A stretch of 64,000 bases of DNA from Gemella morbillorum (lineage in GTDB: Bacteria; Bacillota; Bacilli; Staphylococcales; Gemellaceae). Each line of letters opens with the position of its first letter. Positions within the stretch are counted from its first letter, which is position 1. Below the pieces are notes generated by a model, which saw only the letters and a program-made list of their open reading frames with translations, made no database searches and was not told the origin of the DNA. Made by a program: the position numbers and the translations under genes. Location: contig NZ_LS483440.1 of NCBI RefSeq assembly GCF_900476045.1, forward strand, positions 124,001-188,000, in the 5' to 3' direction. Shown here piece by piece: positions 53,043 to 62,454 of the stretch.

Positions 53043-54059
53043 ATGGTAAGAGCATATATAGGAACATATACTAAAAAAGAAAGCCAAGGAATATATAAAA
53101 TAGAATTATCAGAAGAAGGTAGAGTGTTAGAAGTAGCATCAGTTGCTAAAGTAGAAAATCCGACTTACTTGGCGCTATCGAGTGATAATAAAAATTTATA
53201 CAGTGTATCTAAAAGAGAAGGTAAAGGAGCTGTTACTAGTTTTAGAGTTTTAGAAGATGGGAGACTCGAAGAACTAACATCAGTTTCAAAAGAAGGTAAT
53301 CCTCCATGTTACGTCGAGGTAAGTCATGATGACAAGTACTTGCTATCAGCAAATTACCACACGGGAACGGCGGATAGTTATTCAATTACTAATGGAGCTT
53401 TAGGAACATTATTATCGACTGATACTCACGAAGGGAATGGTGTACATCCACGTCAAGAAAAGTCTCATGTTCATTTTGCAGGTTTTTCTCCAAGTGGTAA
53501 TTATGTTTTCACATGTGATTTAGGTACGGATGAAATTACAACGTATAAGTTAAACGAGGGTAGATTAGAAAAAGTTCAAAATGTAAAAGTAAAAGCTGGT
53601 AGTGGCGTTCGCCATATAGTCTTTAGTTCAGATGAAACAAAAGCTTACGCTATGACGGAGCTAACAAGTGAGGTAATTGCTTTTGATTATGATGGTGATG
53701 GAAATCTAACGAATCCGGAATACTATTCGACATTATTAGAGGATTTTCCTGTTGAAAATAAAGGAAGTGCGATAAAAATTTCTAATGACAATAGGTTTAT
53801 CTATGTGAGTAATCGTGGGCAGGATACTATCGTTGTCTTTGAGAATGTGAATAATAAGTTAAAAGAGATTCAAACTATTAGTACTGAGGGAGCAGATCCT
53901 AGGGATTTTGCCTTATCAAAAGATAATAAGTTTGCTGTTGCAACTAATGAAACATCAGGAACGATAACTGTATATGCAGTTGATCAAAAAACTGGTGAGC
54001 TAGATGTTGTTCAATGTGGTGTTGAAGTACCGGAAGCAGTCTGTGTAAAGTTTATTTAG
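53043..54059 (+). CDS. Lactonase-family beta-propeller protein (6-phosphogluconolactonase-like)
   Basis: 338 residues with repeated blade motifs: YIGTYTKKESQGIYKIEL, NPTYLALSSDNKNLYSV, HVHFAGFSPSGNYVFTCDLG, SGVRHIVFSSDETKAYAMTEL and ADPRDFALSKDNKFAVATNE. This is the seven-bladed propeller of the YbhE/Pgl family that hydrolyses 6-phosphogluconolactone in some bacteria; substrate not proven here. Monocistronic with AGGAGG before the ATG. Confidence 0.88.
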   Translation: MVRAYIGTYTKKESQGIYKIELSEEGRVLEVASVAKVENPTYLALSSDNKNLYSVSKREGKGAVTSFRVLEDGRLEELTSVSKEGNPPCYVEVSHDDKYLLSANYHTGTADSYSITNGALGTLLSTDTHEGNGVHPRQEKSHVHFAGFSPSGNYVFTCDLGTDEITTYKLNEGRLEKVQNVKVKAGSGVRHIVFSSDETKAYAMTELTSEVIAFDYDGDGNLTNPEYYSTLLEDFPVENKGSAIKISNDNRFIYVSNRGQDTIVVFENVNNKLKEIQTISTEGADPRDFALSKDNKFAVATNETSGTITVYAVDQKTGELDVVQCGVEVPEAVCVKFI

Positions 54060-54067
54060 AATATAAT

Positions 54068-54104
54068 AAAAACTATTTGACGTAAGTAACGCCAAATAGT
54101 TTTT
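54068..54104. terminator. Bidirectional terminator
   Basis: Perfect 12-bp stem AAAAACTATTTG / CAAATAGTTTTT between convergent genes. Confidence 0.9.
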
Positions 54105-54107
54105 CTT

Positions 54108-54389
54108 TTATCGTTTTTTAACTACAAAAAAGGGTGCTCCAAAATTACAATATTCTAAAATATAATCTTCTAGATTATTGATATTTTTTGGATTGTTATT
54201 GTCTTTTGTTAGTGTGAAGCCACTAAGGCGAAGTTTGTCATGAGAAATATCGCCGACAATATAAGGTTTATTTTTTAGTACATCGACTAATTTTTCTTCG
54301 AACCATTCTTTTTGGAAGGCATCTTTAAAATTGTATATAAGCTCATAGATAATCCCATCAACTTCAAATACTAAATTATTTTGCTCCAT
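54108..54389 (-). CDS. YutD-like (DUF1027) protein
   Basis: 93 residues: VDGIIYELIYNFKDAFQKEW, YIVGDISHDKLRLSGF and LEDYILEYCNFGAPFFVVKK follow the YutD/DUF1027 pattern of small Firmicute proteins; role unknown. Two bases separate it from the upstream pseudoenzyme gene, so they are cotranscribed. Confidence 0.8.
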   Translation of the reverse strand: MEQNNLVFEVDGIIYELIYNFKDAFQKEWFEEKLVDVLKNKPYIVGDISHDKLRLSGFTLTKDNNNPKNINNLEDYILEYCNFGAPFFVVKKR

Positions 54390-54391
54390 AA

Positions 54392-55591
54392 TTAATCCTT
54401 TCTAACAACTTTTTTCATAATGTAAAATGCCATAAATACTAATGAATAGATAGCTAAAATACCCGTAGCGAAGTACTTAGTACGATCGATAACTATAGTA
54501 GTTTTTTCTAAGTTGTTTTTCTTGTCAAAATTAATATCATTGATAAAATTTGTTTTTACTTTTGCTAATACACCTGAAGTATCGTTTGATGAAAAGTCAG
54601 CAAAAACAGTACCTGCATTAGCAGAGATTGTTTCGTATTTTTGGAAAAGTAATATTTTTTTATTCATAAGTAGGTAGGTAACATCTTTTATAGAATGTTT
54701 TTCATAGAATAAATCATAAATATCTTTTTCAAAAGTGATGTTCTCGTTATTTATTTTATAACTACCTGCTTTTAGTGCAAGTTTGTAGCTATAATTGGTA
54801 AATAAATAGTCATAAGTTTTTTGCAGTTTATCAAAATATGTAGCCTTATCATCATTTTGGTTTAAAATCGTAATAAGTAATTTTGTATCTCCGCTATAAG
54901 CAAAAGTGATACTATTTTTATTCGCGTGATTAAGTCCCAACACTCTAAACTTATCTGATTCTGTAAAAGAAATATTGTTAGTAGCTTTAGAACCTGATGA
55001 AAGTGTTACTTCTGGATTTTTAGTAATCTCAGTAAGTTTTGGGTAATTTCTCAAAATCATATTCGTTAAATACGACATATTTTTTGCCGTACTTATATTT
55101 TTTTCGTCAATAGTTAATGAAGCTAATGTCGTGTCGTTAAGGGACATTGAACTCAAAATGTCTTTTGCTTTTTCGATTGTTAAATCATATTTTTTAAAAA
55201 TAGCCTCTAGTAGAGCGTCAGAATCTTCATTTTCAAGTAAGAATAAAGCATCTTCAACGCTAACAGAAGAACTAAGGTTGTATTTATTTAAGATAGCATC
55301 GCTATTAGTAATTTTCAATTTTGTATCAAGTGAAATTTTGTCATTTTTTAAATCGTTTGTTAGTAAAAATAAGGCAAGATGATTTGGTAAGTTGCTCACA
55401 GATACTTGTTTATTTTCTCCACGTTTAGAAATTATTTTTCCAGTATTAAATTCCGAAACTACAAGATGTGTGTTGACATCGCTAAAGTTAGAGATTGCAT
55501 TGTTGTCTAAAAATAGCATCTCTGCTTTTGCGAGATTCGGTAATAAAAAAACTAGAAGAATAGATAAAATACTAATTTTTTTAAGTCTCAT
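54392..55591 (-). CDS. DacA-like protein lacking the penicillin-binding motifs (putative pseudoenzyme)
   Basis: 399 residues: signal peptide (to LAKAE), a D-Ala-D-Ala carboxypeptidase-like domain, a beta domain and a C-terminal membrane helix (YFATGILAIYSLVFMAFYIM). The family scaffold is recognisable at ISTAKNMSYLTNMILRNYPKL and FDKLQKTYDYLFTNY. The catalytic motifs are gone: where SxxK is expected is SVSNLPNHLAL, the SxN position reads NEDSD, and no KTG occurs. It should be unable to bind penicillin or trim peptidoglycan; a scaffold or regulator role is inferred. Confidence 0.75.
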   Translation of the reverse strand: MRLKKISILSILLVFLLPNLAKAEMLFLDNNAISNFSDVNTHLVVSEFNTGKIISKRGENKQVSVSNLPNHLALFLLTNDLKNDKISLDTKLKITNSDAILNKYNLSSSVSVEDALFLLENEDSDALLEAIFKKYDLTIEKAKDILSSMSLNDTTLASLTIDEKNISTAKNMSYLTNMILRNYPKLTEITKNPEVTLSSGSKATNNISFTESDKFRVLGLNHANKNSITFAYSGDTKLLITILNQNDDKATYFDKLQKTYDYLFTNYSYKLALKAGSYKINNENITFEKDIYDLFYEKHSIKDVTYLLMNKKILLFQKYETISANAGTVFADFSSNDTSGVLAKVKTNFINDINFDKKNNLEKTTIVIDRTKYFATGILAIYSLVFMAFYIMKKVVRKD

Positions 55592-55810
55592 TATAAAAAA
55601 ATCCTTTTAATCAAAGTTTTAATTAGGAAAACTAGGGGGAACTCTTTTGAAAAAGTTCAATAGTTCTTCTAAATATATACCCTTTAGTATAGTACAAAAT
55701 AATAAAAAATTCCAATAAGAAGAAATATAAAATTAAAATAATTTTCAAATAATAGTTTTTAATAAAAAACGTAGGTTGGAAAAAATTTTAGAAGAAAAAA
55801 CTAATTATAT

Positions 55811-55862
55811 TTGACATATGATTGTTTATTCATATATAATACATATGAAAGAATAATCATAT
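55811..55862 (+). promoter_or_regulatory. Promoter with twin ArsR/SmtB-type operators for the metal ATPase
   Basis: TTGACA (55811-55816), 18 bp, TATAAT (55835-55840). Operator 1 ATATGA-N8-TCATAT (55816-55835) fills the spacer; operator 2 ATATGA-N8-TCATAT (55843-55862) covers the transcript start. Centres are 27 bp apart. The layout fits the SmtB/CzrA type sensor encoded at 58073. Confidence 0.75.
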
Positions 55863-55896
55863 ATTAATATTTTCAAGAGGAAAGAGGGGATATAGT

Positions 55897-57933
55897 ATGT
55901 GTAATAATATAAAGGGTGTTGATAATATTCATAATAATGAAAAAAAATGTAATCATGCTCATAAGTATAATAGTAATAATATTAGTTCTCATGCTCATGA
56001 ACACAACCACAATCATAAACATAATAATTGTCATGAACACAATCACAATAACAATCACTGTCATATGCATAGCCATGGTGGAAAATTTCCAGTAATAATG
56101 TATTTTGTTGGATTAGCGGCTTTTATTGCTGGATATATATTAGAAAATAGGTATTCCTTATATTCAAATATTTTGTTTATTGGAACAGTTGGGATAGCGG
56201 GATATCATGTCATTTTTGAAGGATTAGGAAATACAATCCAAAATACAAAAAAAGAGAAACGATTTTCTCCTAATGTTCATTTGCTGATGACTCTAGCAGC
56301 TATAGGGGCTATTTTTATCGGTAATTATGAAGAAGCGGCTATGCTTATAGTTATTTTTGCCGGAGCACACTTTTTAGAAGAATATGTTGATGAAAAAAGT
56401 AGAAAAGAGATTACGAATCTATTGAATCTAAATCCGACTCAAGCGAGGTTAGTTTTAGAAGATAATAATACAAAGATTATTCCTATAGATAAGGTTGAAG
56501 TAGGGGATAAACTCCAAGTTTTAAATGGAGATCAAGTTCCGACGGATGGAATTGTTTTAAGCGGGACTACATTCATTAATGAAAGTTCTATTACTGGTGA
56601 GAGTGTTCCTAAAGAAAAAAACATTGGTGATGAAGTTTTTGGGAGTACTATTAATGGAGAAGGAACCTTTGTTATGCAAGTCACTAAAGAGCTAGGAGAT
56701 ACGGTTTTTGCGAAGATATTAGGTTTAGTCAATGCTTCGCAAAATAGTTTGACAAAAACTGCAACATTGCTTCAACGATTGGAACCTAAATATGTAACTC
56801 TTGTTTTAGTTCTATTTCCAGTAGTACTTCTTGCGAGTAGATTTATTTTCGGGTGGAGTTGGGAGATTAGCTTATATCGCAGTATGGTTTACTTAATTGC
56901 GGTATCTCCGTGTGCTTTGGCAGCAAGTGCTATTCCAGCGACACTAGCGACTAATTCTAATCTATCAAAACGTGGAGTTCTCGTTAAAGGTGGGGCATAC
57001 CTATCGCATTTGAGTAATATTAAGGCGATTGCTTTTGATAAAACGGGAACATTAACTAATGGAGAGCCAGTTGTTACAGATTATATTTTTGAAGAAGATG
57101 AGGAAGAATTGTTAAAAGTAGTTGTCTCAATGGAGAAGCAATCTAATCATCCATTAGCACGAGCTATCGTAAATAAGTTTCCTAATGTTGAACCTATAGA
57201 ATTAGAAGTTGAGAATAAAATAGGTATTGGATTAGTAACGACGTATTTAGGGGCAGAGTACTGTATAGCAAAGGTAACTGCATTTACTAATGCAAGCGAC
57301 GCTTTAACTAAACAGGTGGAGTGCTTGGCTAAAGAAGGGAAAACTGTTGTTTATGTAGCACGCAATTCTAAAGTAGTTGGGTTGTTGGCTTTTATGGATA
57401 TCCCAAATGCTAGTGCAAAAGGTGCTGTAGAGTATTTTAAAAAGCAAGGCATCTATACAATGATGATTACAGGTGATTCATATTTGACGGGGGAGGTTGT
57501 AGGAAAGATTGTTGGAATAGATGAGGTAAGAGCGAATGTTATGCCAGAGGATAAGGCACAGATTATAAAAAGTCAAAAGGAAAAATATGGTAATGTAGCT
57601 ATGTTAGGAGATGGTGTTAATGATGCGCCAGCACTTGTCCTTGCTGATGTAGGTATAGCTATGGGAAATGGTACTGACGTTGCGATGGATGTTGCGGATA
57701 TGATTTTAATGAAAAATGATTTATCAAAACTTAGCCATGCTCATAAATTAAGTAAGAAAATGCTTAAGATAACTTATCAAAATATTATCTTTGCAATGTT
57801 TGTCGTAGTTGTATTAGTTATTTTGAACTTTTTAGGGAAAATGGATATTACCTTCGGGGTTATTCTCCATGAAGGAAGTACACTAGCAGTAATATTAAAC
57901 TCACTTAGAATGCTAAAAGAAATAAAAGAGTAA
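55897..57933 (+). CDS. P1B-type heavy-metal exporting ATPase, SPC/HEGST subgroup, His-rich N-terminus
   Basis: 678 residues. The first 60 residues are packed with His and Asn plus several Cys, a metal-binding tail without a CxxC HMA domain. Six to eight membrane helices; TGES (ITGESVPK), SPC in the metal-transport helix (AVSPCALAAS), phosphorylation site DKTGTLT, MITGD and GDGVNDAPAL; last helix HEGSTLAVILNSL. SPC plus HEGxT places it in P1B-4 (Co/Zn/Fe exporters). RBS GAGGAAAGAGG. Negative control by the twin operators is likely. Confidence 0.92.
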   Translation: MCNNIKGVDNIHNNEKKCNHAHKYNSNNISSHAHEHNHNHKHNNCHEHNHNNNHCHMHSHGGKFPVIMYFVGLAAFIAGYILENRYSLYSNILFIGTVGIAGYHVIFEGLGNTIQNTKKEKRFSPNVHLLMTLAAIGAIFIGNYEEAAMLIVIFAGAHFLEEYVDEKSRKEITNLLNLNPTQARLVLEDNNTKIIPIDKVEVGDKLQVLNGDQVPTDGIVLSGTTFINESSITGESVPKEKNIGDEVFGSTINGEGTFVMQVTKELGDTVFAKILGLVNASQNSLTKTATLLQRLEPKYVTLVLVLFPVVLLASRFIFGWSWEISLYRSMVYLIAVSPCALAASAIPATLATNSNLSKRGVLVKGGAYLSHLSNIKAIAFDKTGTLTNGEPVVTDYIFEEDEEELLKVVVSMEKQSNHPLARAIVNKFPNVEPIELEVENKIGIGLVTTYLGAEYCIAKVTAFTNASDALTKQVECLAKEGKTVVYVARNSKVVGLLAFMDIPNASAKGAVEYFKKQGIYTMMITGDSYLTGEVVGKIVGIDEVRANVMPEDKAQIIKSQKEKYGNVAMLGDGVNDAPALVLADVGIAMGNGTDVAMDVADMILMKNDLSKLSHAHKLSKKMLKITYQNIIFAMFVVVVLVILNFLGKMDITFGVILHEGSTLAVILNSLRMLKEIKE

Positions 57934-57941
57934 GAGTAGAG

Positions 57942-58010
57942 GATAGGCACGGATTTACATAGTTGATTTTTAAAATCATAGTTGTTAATCCCAAGCCTAT
58001 CTTTTGTTTT
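57942..58010 (+). terminator. Terminator of the metal ATPase gene
   Basis: Long imperfect hairpin: GATAGGC (57942-57948) with GCCTATC (57995-58001), GGATT with AATCC inside, TTGATTTT with AAAATCA at the top; then TTTTGTTTT. Confidence 0.85.
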
Positions 58011-58017
58011 AATAATC

Positions 58018-58046
58018 TTGCTTTAAATAGCGAATATGGTTATAAT
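58018..58046 (+). promoter_or_regulatory. Promoter of the ArsR/SmtB gene
   Basis: TTGCTT (58018-58023), 17 bp, TATAAT (58041-58046). No ATATGA-N8-TCATAT operator here, so the regulator seems not to control itself in the same way. Confidence 0.65.
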
Positions 58047-58072
58047 AAAGTATGTTAAGATGGAGGGATTAG

Positions 58073-58387
58073 ATGAATACTTTAAAGAGAGTAGAAAATA
58101 TACCGGAAGAAAAATTAGATAAAGTTTTAGCGTTGTTTCATTTATTGCGCAATAAAACAAGATTTAAGATTTTGTTATTATTAATGGAAAAAGAAAGAAA
58201 TGTTAGTGAGCTTGAGGAGATTATTGGAGGTACGCAGTCGGCAATATCTCACCAATTAGCAGAGCTTAGAAATATGAAGTTGGTAAAAGATCGCCAAGAA
58301 AAAAGAATGAGATACTATAGCATATATGATAGTCATGTAACATCGATAATAGAAGCGGCGGTAAGTCATATAAATGAGGATTGTTAG
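58073..58387 (+). CDS. ArsR/SmtB-family metal sensor, alpha-5 site type
   Basis: 104 residues. Winged helix with RNKTRFKILLLLMEKERNVSELEEIIGGTQSAISHQLAEL. The last helix has DSH-x10-HINE, the D-x-H-x10-H-x2-E/H alpha-5 metal site of zinc and cobalt sensors (SmtB, CzrA); there is no CxC alpha-3 site. It most likely represses the ATPase upstream until metal binds. It may share its transcript with the flavoprotein gene 18 bp behind it. Confidence 0.92.
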   Translation: MNTLKRVENIPEEKLDKVLALFHLLRNKTRFKILLLLMEKERNVSELEEIIGGTQSAISHQLAELRNMKLVKDRQEKRMRYYSIYDSHVTSIIEAAVSHINEDC

Positions 58388-58405
58388 AAGAAAGGAAGTA
58401 TCTAA

Positions 58406-59554
58406 ATGAAGTATGATGTTATTATAATAGGTCTTGGAAGTGCAGGGCTTATGGTTGCTGATAGGTTAAATGATAGTGGGTTGCGTGTTTTAGTTTTAGA
58501 ACAAAATAAACGTGCAGGGGTGAAGCTACTTTTAACTGGAAATGGTCGCTGCAATGTGATGAGTAGTGATAATGCTGAAGATTTCGTCGCGGCTGTTCAT
58601 AACGGACGATTTTTGCGTAGTGCATATCATAAATATAATGTGAAGAAATTTTTTGATAAACATAATTTAAAGCTAAAACAAGAAAATAGAAGATTGTACC
58701 CAGCTAGTGAAAAAGCGCGCGATGTGGTGAATACTTTTAAAATAGATCATGCTAAAATAAACTATAACGAAAAAGTAGAAGATTTAATCTTTGAAGATGA
58801 AAAACTAGTAGGAGTTCGTACTAATATAGATACATATTATGGGAAAAGTGTAGTTATCTGTGCAGGAGGAAAAACTTATCCGCAGAGTGGAAGTGACGGT
58901 TCTCTCCATAGAATATTAAAAAAACATGGTGTAAAAATCACAAAAATATATCCGAGTGAAGTAGCGTTGATTTTTGATGATTTTAAAGAATTGTCAGGAG
59001 TTGCACTTCAAAATGTAAAAATGTTCCATAAAAAGAATGAACGCGTAGGAGATTTGCTTTTCACACATAAAGGTCTAAGTGGGCCATTATCTATTGCGAT
59101 GGGTGAATTTGTAGCTAGATTTCCAGAAGATAAGTTTTACTTAGATTTTTATCCGGAATTAAATGAAGAAGCGTTGTTTGAGAAACTTTGGCAAGATAAT
59201 AAGTTTTTAAGTGGAAAATTACCGAAAAGTTTTTATAATTTTATGATTGATAAGTATTTCCCAGAAAATGTTAGTAAAAAAGAACTTAGGAAGTTTGTTT
59301 CGAAGATTAAACGTTATGAGCTTGTAAATATTAAGACAATGCCGTTGGAATATGCTTTTACAACAGCTGGTGGGGTTGACTTAAAAGGGGTTAGTCCGAA
59401 AACATGTTCTCATAAAAAAATAGATAACTTATATTTTGCTGGAGAAATTTTAGATTTACACGGGGAAATCGGGGGATATAATCTGATGATTGCATGGTTT
59501 ACAGGTATGATAGTTGCAGATGCTATTAAAGAAAAATTTGGTTTGGAAGTTTAA
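58406..59554 (+). CDS. BaiN/HI0933-family NAD(P)/FAD-dependent oxidoreductase
   Basis: 382 residues. FAD-binding GLGSAGLMVADRL, the family hallmark LLLTGNGRCNVMSS, VVICAGGKTYPQSGSDG, LLFTHKGLSGPLSI and the C-terminal TTAGGVDLKGVSPKT with LHGEIGGYNLMIAW. A soluble flavoprotein of wide distribution whose substrate is generally unknown. GAAAGGAAG precedes the ATG. Confidence 0.9.
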   Translation: MKYDVIIIGLGSAGLMVADRLNDSGLRVLVLEQNKRAGVKLLLTGNGRCNVMSSDNAEDFVAAVHNGRFLRSAYHKYNVKKFFDKHNLKLKQENRRLYPASEKARDVVNTFKIDHAKINYNEKVEDLIFEDEKLVGVRTNIDTYYGKSVVICAGGKTYPQSGSDGSLHRILKKHGVKITKIYPSEVALIFDDFKELSGVALQNVKMFHKKNERVGDLLFTHKGLSGPLSIAMGEFVARFPEDKFYLDFYPELNEEALFEKLWQDNKFLSGKLPKSFYNFMIDKYFPENVSKKELRKFVSKIKRYELVNIKTMPLEYAFTTAGGVDLKGVSPKTCSHKKIDNLYFAGEILDLHGEIGGYNLMIAWFTGMIVADAIKEKFGLEV

Positions 59555-59676
59555 ATAAATTTTTCAACTTATAATTATACAAAAAATATAAATAAGATTA
59601 GGTAGATTATTCTTTTTAAATAGAAAGTATATATAAAAAATGCTAATTTAATCTAACACCTACCTTTTAGGTATGG

Positions 59677-59716
59677 TTGAAAGAAGCTGAAATAGTTAGT
59701 ATAATCTAGATATACT
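59677..59716 (+). promoter_or_regulatory. Promoter with operator-like palindrome for the iron-type ABC operon
   Basis: TTGAAA (59677-59682), 17 bp, TATAAT (59700-59705). The -10 is part of an inverted repeat AGTATA-N7-TATACT (59698-59716). A small hairpin ACCTA/TAGGT sits just upstream (about 59657-59671). No Fur consensus is evident. Nothing else is seen in 59555-59676. Confidence 0.6.
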
Positions 59717-59744
59717 CAAAATAATGAAAGGATGAGAGATATTT

Positions 59745-60785
59745 ATGAAAAAAATCTTTAAATTATTAGCTACTGTTTTAGCAGTTTCTCTAATTTTATT
59801 AGGTTGTGGTCAAAAACAATCGACTGAAACTAAACAAGAGGAGAAAAAATTAGACTTTGGTGGTAGAACGATGAATGTTGTCGCTACTTCCGAAAAATAC
59901 AAAAAGCTATTTGATAAATTCGCAGCAGAAACAAATAGTAAAGTCGAATTTTTATCTATGTCAAGTGGAGAAGTAATTTCACGCACAAAAGCAGAAGGAA
60001 AACCTATAGCAGACCTTTGGTTTGGTGGAGGTATTGATGCTTTTATGGCTGCTAAAAAAGATGGACTTTTAGAACAATACGAAGCTAAAGGTTCTGATAA
60101 AATCAAAGAAGGTTTTAAAGATAAAGAAAATTATTGGTTATCAAAAGGGATTACTGTAGTTGGATTTTTAGTTAATGAAAAAGTCTTAAAAGAAAAAGGA
60201 TTAGAAGTTCCTAAAAAATGGTCTGATTTAACTAATCCAAAATATAAAGGGTTGATTATTATGAGTAACCCAGCTATTTCTGGAACTAATTTCGGTGCCG
60301 TTGCTGGAATTTTAGGTCAAAAAGGTAATGAAAAAGGTTGGGAATACTGGACAGAGTTTAACAAAAACGTAGATTTCTACAGTAAACGTGGTAAAGACCC
60401 ACAAGAAAAAACAGCTGCTGGAGAATTCGGAATAGGAATTATCCCTGTTGATAAATCTGCATTTGATGCAGCTAAAAAACATAATTTAACAGTTGTTTAT
60501 CCTGAAGACGGTATTCCTTGGATTCCTGAAGGAGTTGCAATCTTCAAAAACTCTTCAGCAACAGATATAGCAAAAGCATTCGAAGACTTTATCTTGAAAC
60601 CAGAAAACCAACAATTAATTGCAGAACTTGATGGTAAAGATGGTGCTCAAATGGTAATCGATGGTTCTAAAGGAGCAGATTTAGGATTACCAAAAGATAG
60701 ACTTCTTAAAGAAGACCTAGCTTCATTTGGTAACGAACGTAGTGCTATTCTTAAAAAATGGAAAGAATTAGTAGGAGATAAATAA
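59745..60785 (+). CDS. ABC transporter substrate-binding lipoprotein (Fe3+-type)
   Basis: 346 residues, MKKIFKLLATVLAVSLILLGC lipoprotein signal. The binding domain has ADLWFGGGIDAFMAAKKDGLLEQY, YWLSKGITVVGFLVNE, VPKKWSDLTNPKYKGL and GIPWIPEGVAIFKNS, the pattern of FbpA/AfuA-like iron-binding proteins (related proteins bind phosphonates or polyamines). First of a three-gene importer. Iron is inferred from similarity, not shown. Confidence 0.85.
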   Translation: MKKIFKLLATVLAVSLILLGCGQKQSTETKQEEKKLDFGGRTMNVVATSEKYKKLFDKFAAETNSKVEFLSMSSGEVISRTKAEGKPIADLWFGGGIDAFMAAKKDGLLEQYEAKGSDKIKEGFKDKENYWLSKGITVVGFLVNEKVLKEKGLEVPKKWSDLTNPKYKGLIIMSNPAISGTNFGAVAGILGQKGNEKGWEYWTEFNKNVDFYSKRGKDPQEKTAAGEFGIGIIPVDKSAFDAAKKHNLTVVYPEDGIPWIPEGVAIFKNSSATDIAKAFEDFILKPENQQLIAELDGKDGAQMVIDGSKGADLGLPKDRLLKEDLASFGNERSAILKKWKELVGDK

Positions 60786-60850
60786 AATTAAAAGGTGATA
60801 GCAAATTTATTTTTCTTATTTGCTATCACTTTATTTTACAAGGAGGTATT

Positions 60851-62452
60851 ATGAGAGTAAAAACAATAAATAAATTTGATATAAGCATAATAATGGTGCT
60901 AGTTATTTCGTTTATACTTTTTATATTATACCCATTTGTAATGATTTTTATTTATGGGATGAAGGGCGATTTAGTTAGTGTATTTCTTCAAAATAAAAGT
61001 TATTACTTAAAACTATTAACTAACTCTCTTAAAGTTGCTAGCGGAACGACTATTGTAACGGCGATATTATCTGTCTTTATAGCGATATTTTATTTTATAA
61101 GTAAGAACGCCGTTAAAAAACTTATGGTTTTAGTATTTATGATAGCGACGATTTCACCACCGTTCGTCACATCTTTATCTTATATAAATTTATTTGGTAG
61201 ACGTGGATTAATCACTTATAACTTATTAGGACTAAATTATGATCCGTATGGTTTTTTAGGTATTGTTAGTATGCAAAGTGTTACTCATATAGCTATAAAT
61301 GCCTTGCTTTTAATTGGTTTTGTAAATGGAATTAATTATAGCGTCATTAACTCTGCAAGGTCGTTAGGTGCTAATACAAATAGGGTTATATTGGATGTTT
61401 TGATTCCGTTAATGAAACCAGCTATTAAGGTGGTTGTACTCCTTACGTTTATAAGAAGTGTAGCTGATTTTACAACACCAGCTATTGTTGGTGGTAAGTA
61501 TAATGTCCTTTCAACAGAAGGTTATTTAGCATTTATTGCAGAAGGTGATGTAAGTAAGGCGGTAATATTGAACTTTATTATTTTATTACCATCACTTTTA
61601 GTTTTTTTACTATTTTCAAAAAGTCTAAAAAATGTTGTCGTTGAAAATAGAGGTGTTGCTTATTCAGGTTTAAATATAGAGAAAAAAGGTCTAATATATC
61701 GACTGTCAGCATTAGCTAGCATTATTACTATTTTTATTTTAGTATCTTTATATGGAGCTATAGTCTTATCTGCGTTTACTACTATGGAATATGGGAAACT
61801 AGTATTTACTCTACAGAATTTTATTGATACTAATGAGTATATTTCTGGAGTCTTTCTTAGAAGTATAATCTATGCATTAATCGCAGGTGGTGTAGCTTCT
61901 ATAGTAGGACATATTTTACAATATTATATTCAAATTCAAAAAATAAAATCATTAAAGATAATTGATTTTATCGCTACATTGCCATACATATTACCGGGAA
62001 CATTTTATGGATTAGGGTATGTTCTAGCATTTAATTCGTATCCGCTGAAAATTACAGGCACAGCTTTGATAGTTATACTGAATTTAATTTTCAAACAAAT
62101 GCCATTTGCTAGTAGAATTGGATATAGTTCAGTTAGTCAAGTGCCTTTAGCTCAGCTAAAAGCGGCTCGTGATTTAGGAGGGAAAAGACTTGATGAATTA
62201 AAAGATGTTGTACTACCGTTAACGAAGCAAGGTCTATTTGTCAGCTTTATCAACGGTTTTAATGCAACGATGACAACGATAGGATCTATTATATTTTTAG
62301 TATATCCAAGTCAAAAAGTAGCAACACTAGTAATGTTTGATGTTATAGAAAGTGGTAAGTATGATATAGGTTCAGTAATTGCTTTTTATATTATCATGAT
62401 TTGTTTGGCAGTTAATGTTTTATATTACTTAATACTAAATAGGAAGAGGTAG
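60851..62452 (+). CDS. ABC transporter permease, two fused domains (FbpB/AfuB type)
   Basis: 533 residues, about twelve membrane helices, two BPD_transp_1 domains. Both EAA loops are visible: NSARSLGANTNRVILDVLIP and KAARDLGGKRLDELKDVVLP. Duplicated permeases of this length are typical of ferric iron importers. A hairpin-like AT stretch lies between it and the binding protein gene; AAGGAGG precedes the ATG. Two bases separate it from the ATPase gene. Confidence 0.9.
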   Translation: MRVKTINKFDISIIMVLVISFILFILYPFVMIFIYGMKGDLVSVFLQNKSYYLKLLTNSLKVASGTTIVTAILSVFIAIFYFISKNAVKKLMVLVFMIATISPPFVTSLSYINLFGRRGLITYNLLGLNYDPYGFLGIVSMQSVTHIAINALLLIGFVNGINYSVINSARSLGANTNRVILDVLIPLMKPAIKVVVLLTFIRSVADFTTPAIVGGKYNVLSTEGYLAFIAEGDVSKAVILNFIILLPSLLVFLLFSKSLKNVVVENRGVAYSGLNIEKKGLIYRLSALASIITIFILVSLYGAIVLSAFTTMEYGKLVFTLQNFIDTNEYISGVFLRSIIYALIAGGVASIVGHILQYYIQIQKIKSLKIIDFIATLPYILPGTFYGLGYVLAFNSYPLKITGTALIVILNLIFKQMPFASRIGYSSVSQVPLAQLKAARDLGGKRLDELKDVVLPLTKQGLFVSFINGFNATMTTIGSIIFLVYPSQKVATLVMFDVIESGKYDIGSVIAFYIIMICLAVNVLYYLILNRKR

Positions 62453-62454
62453 TT

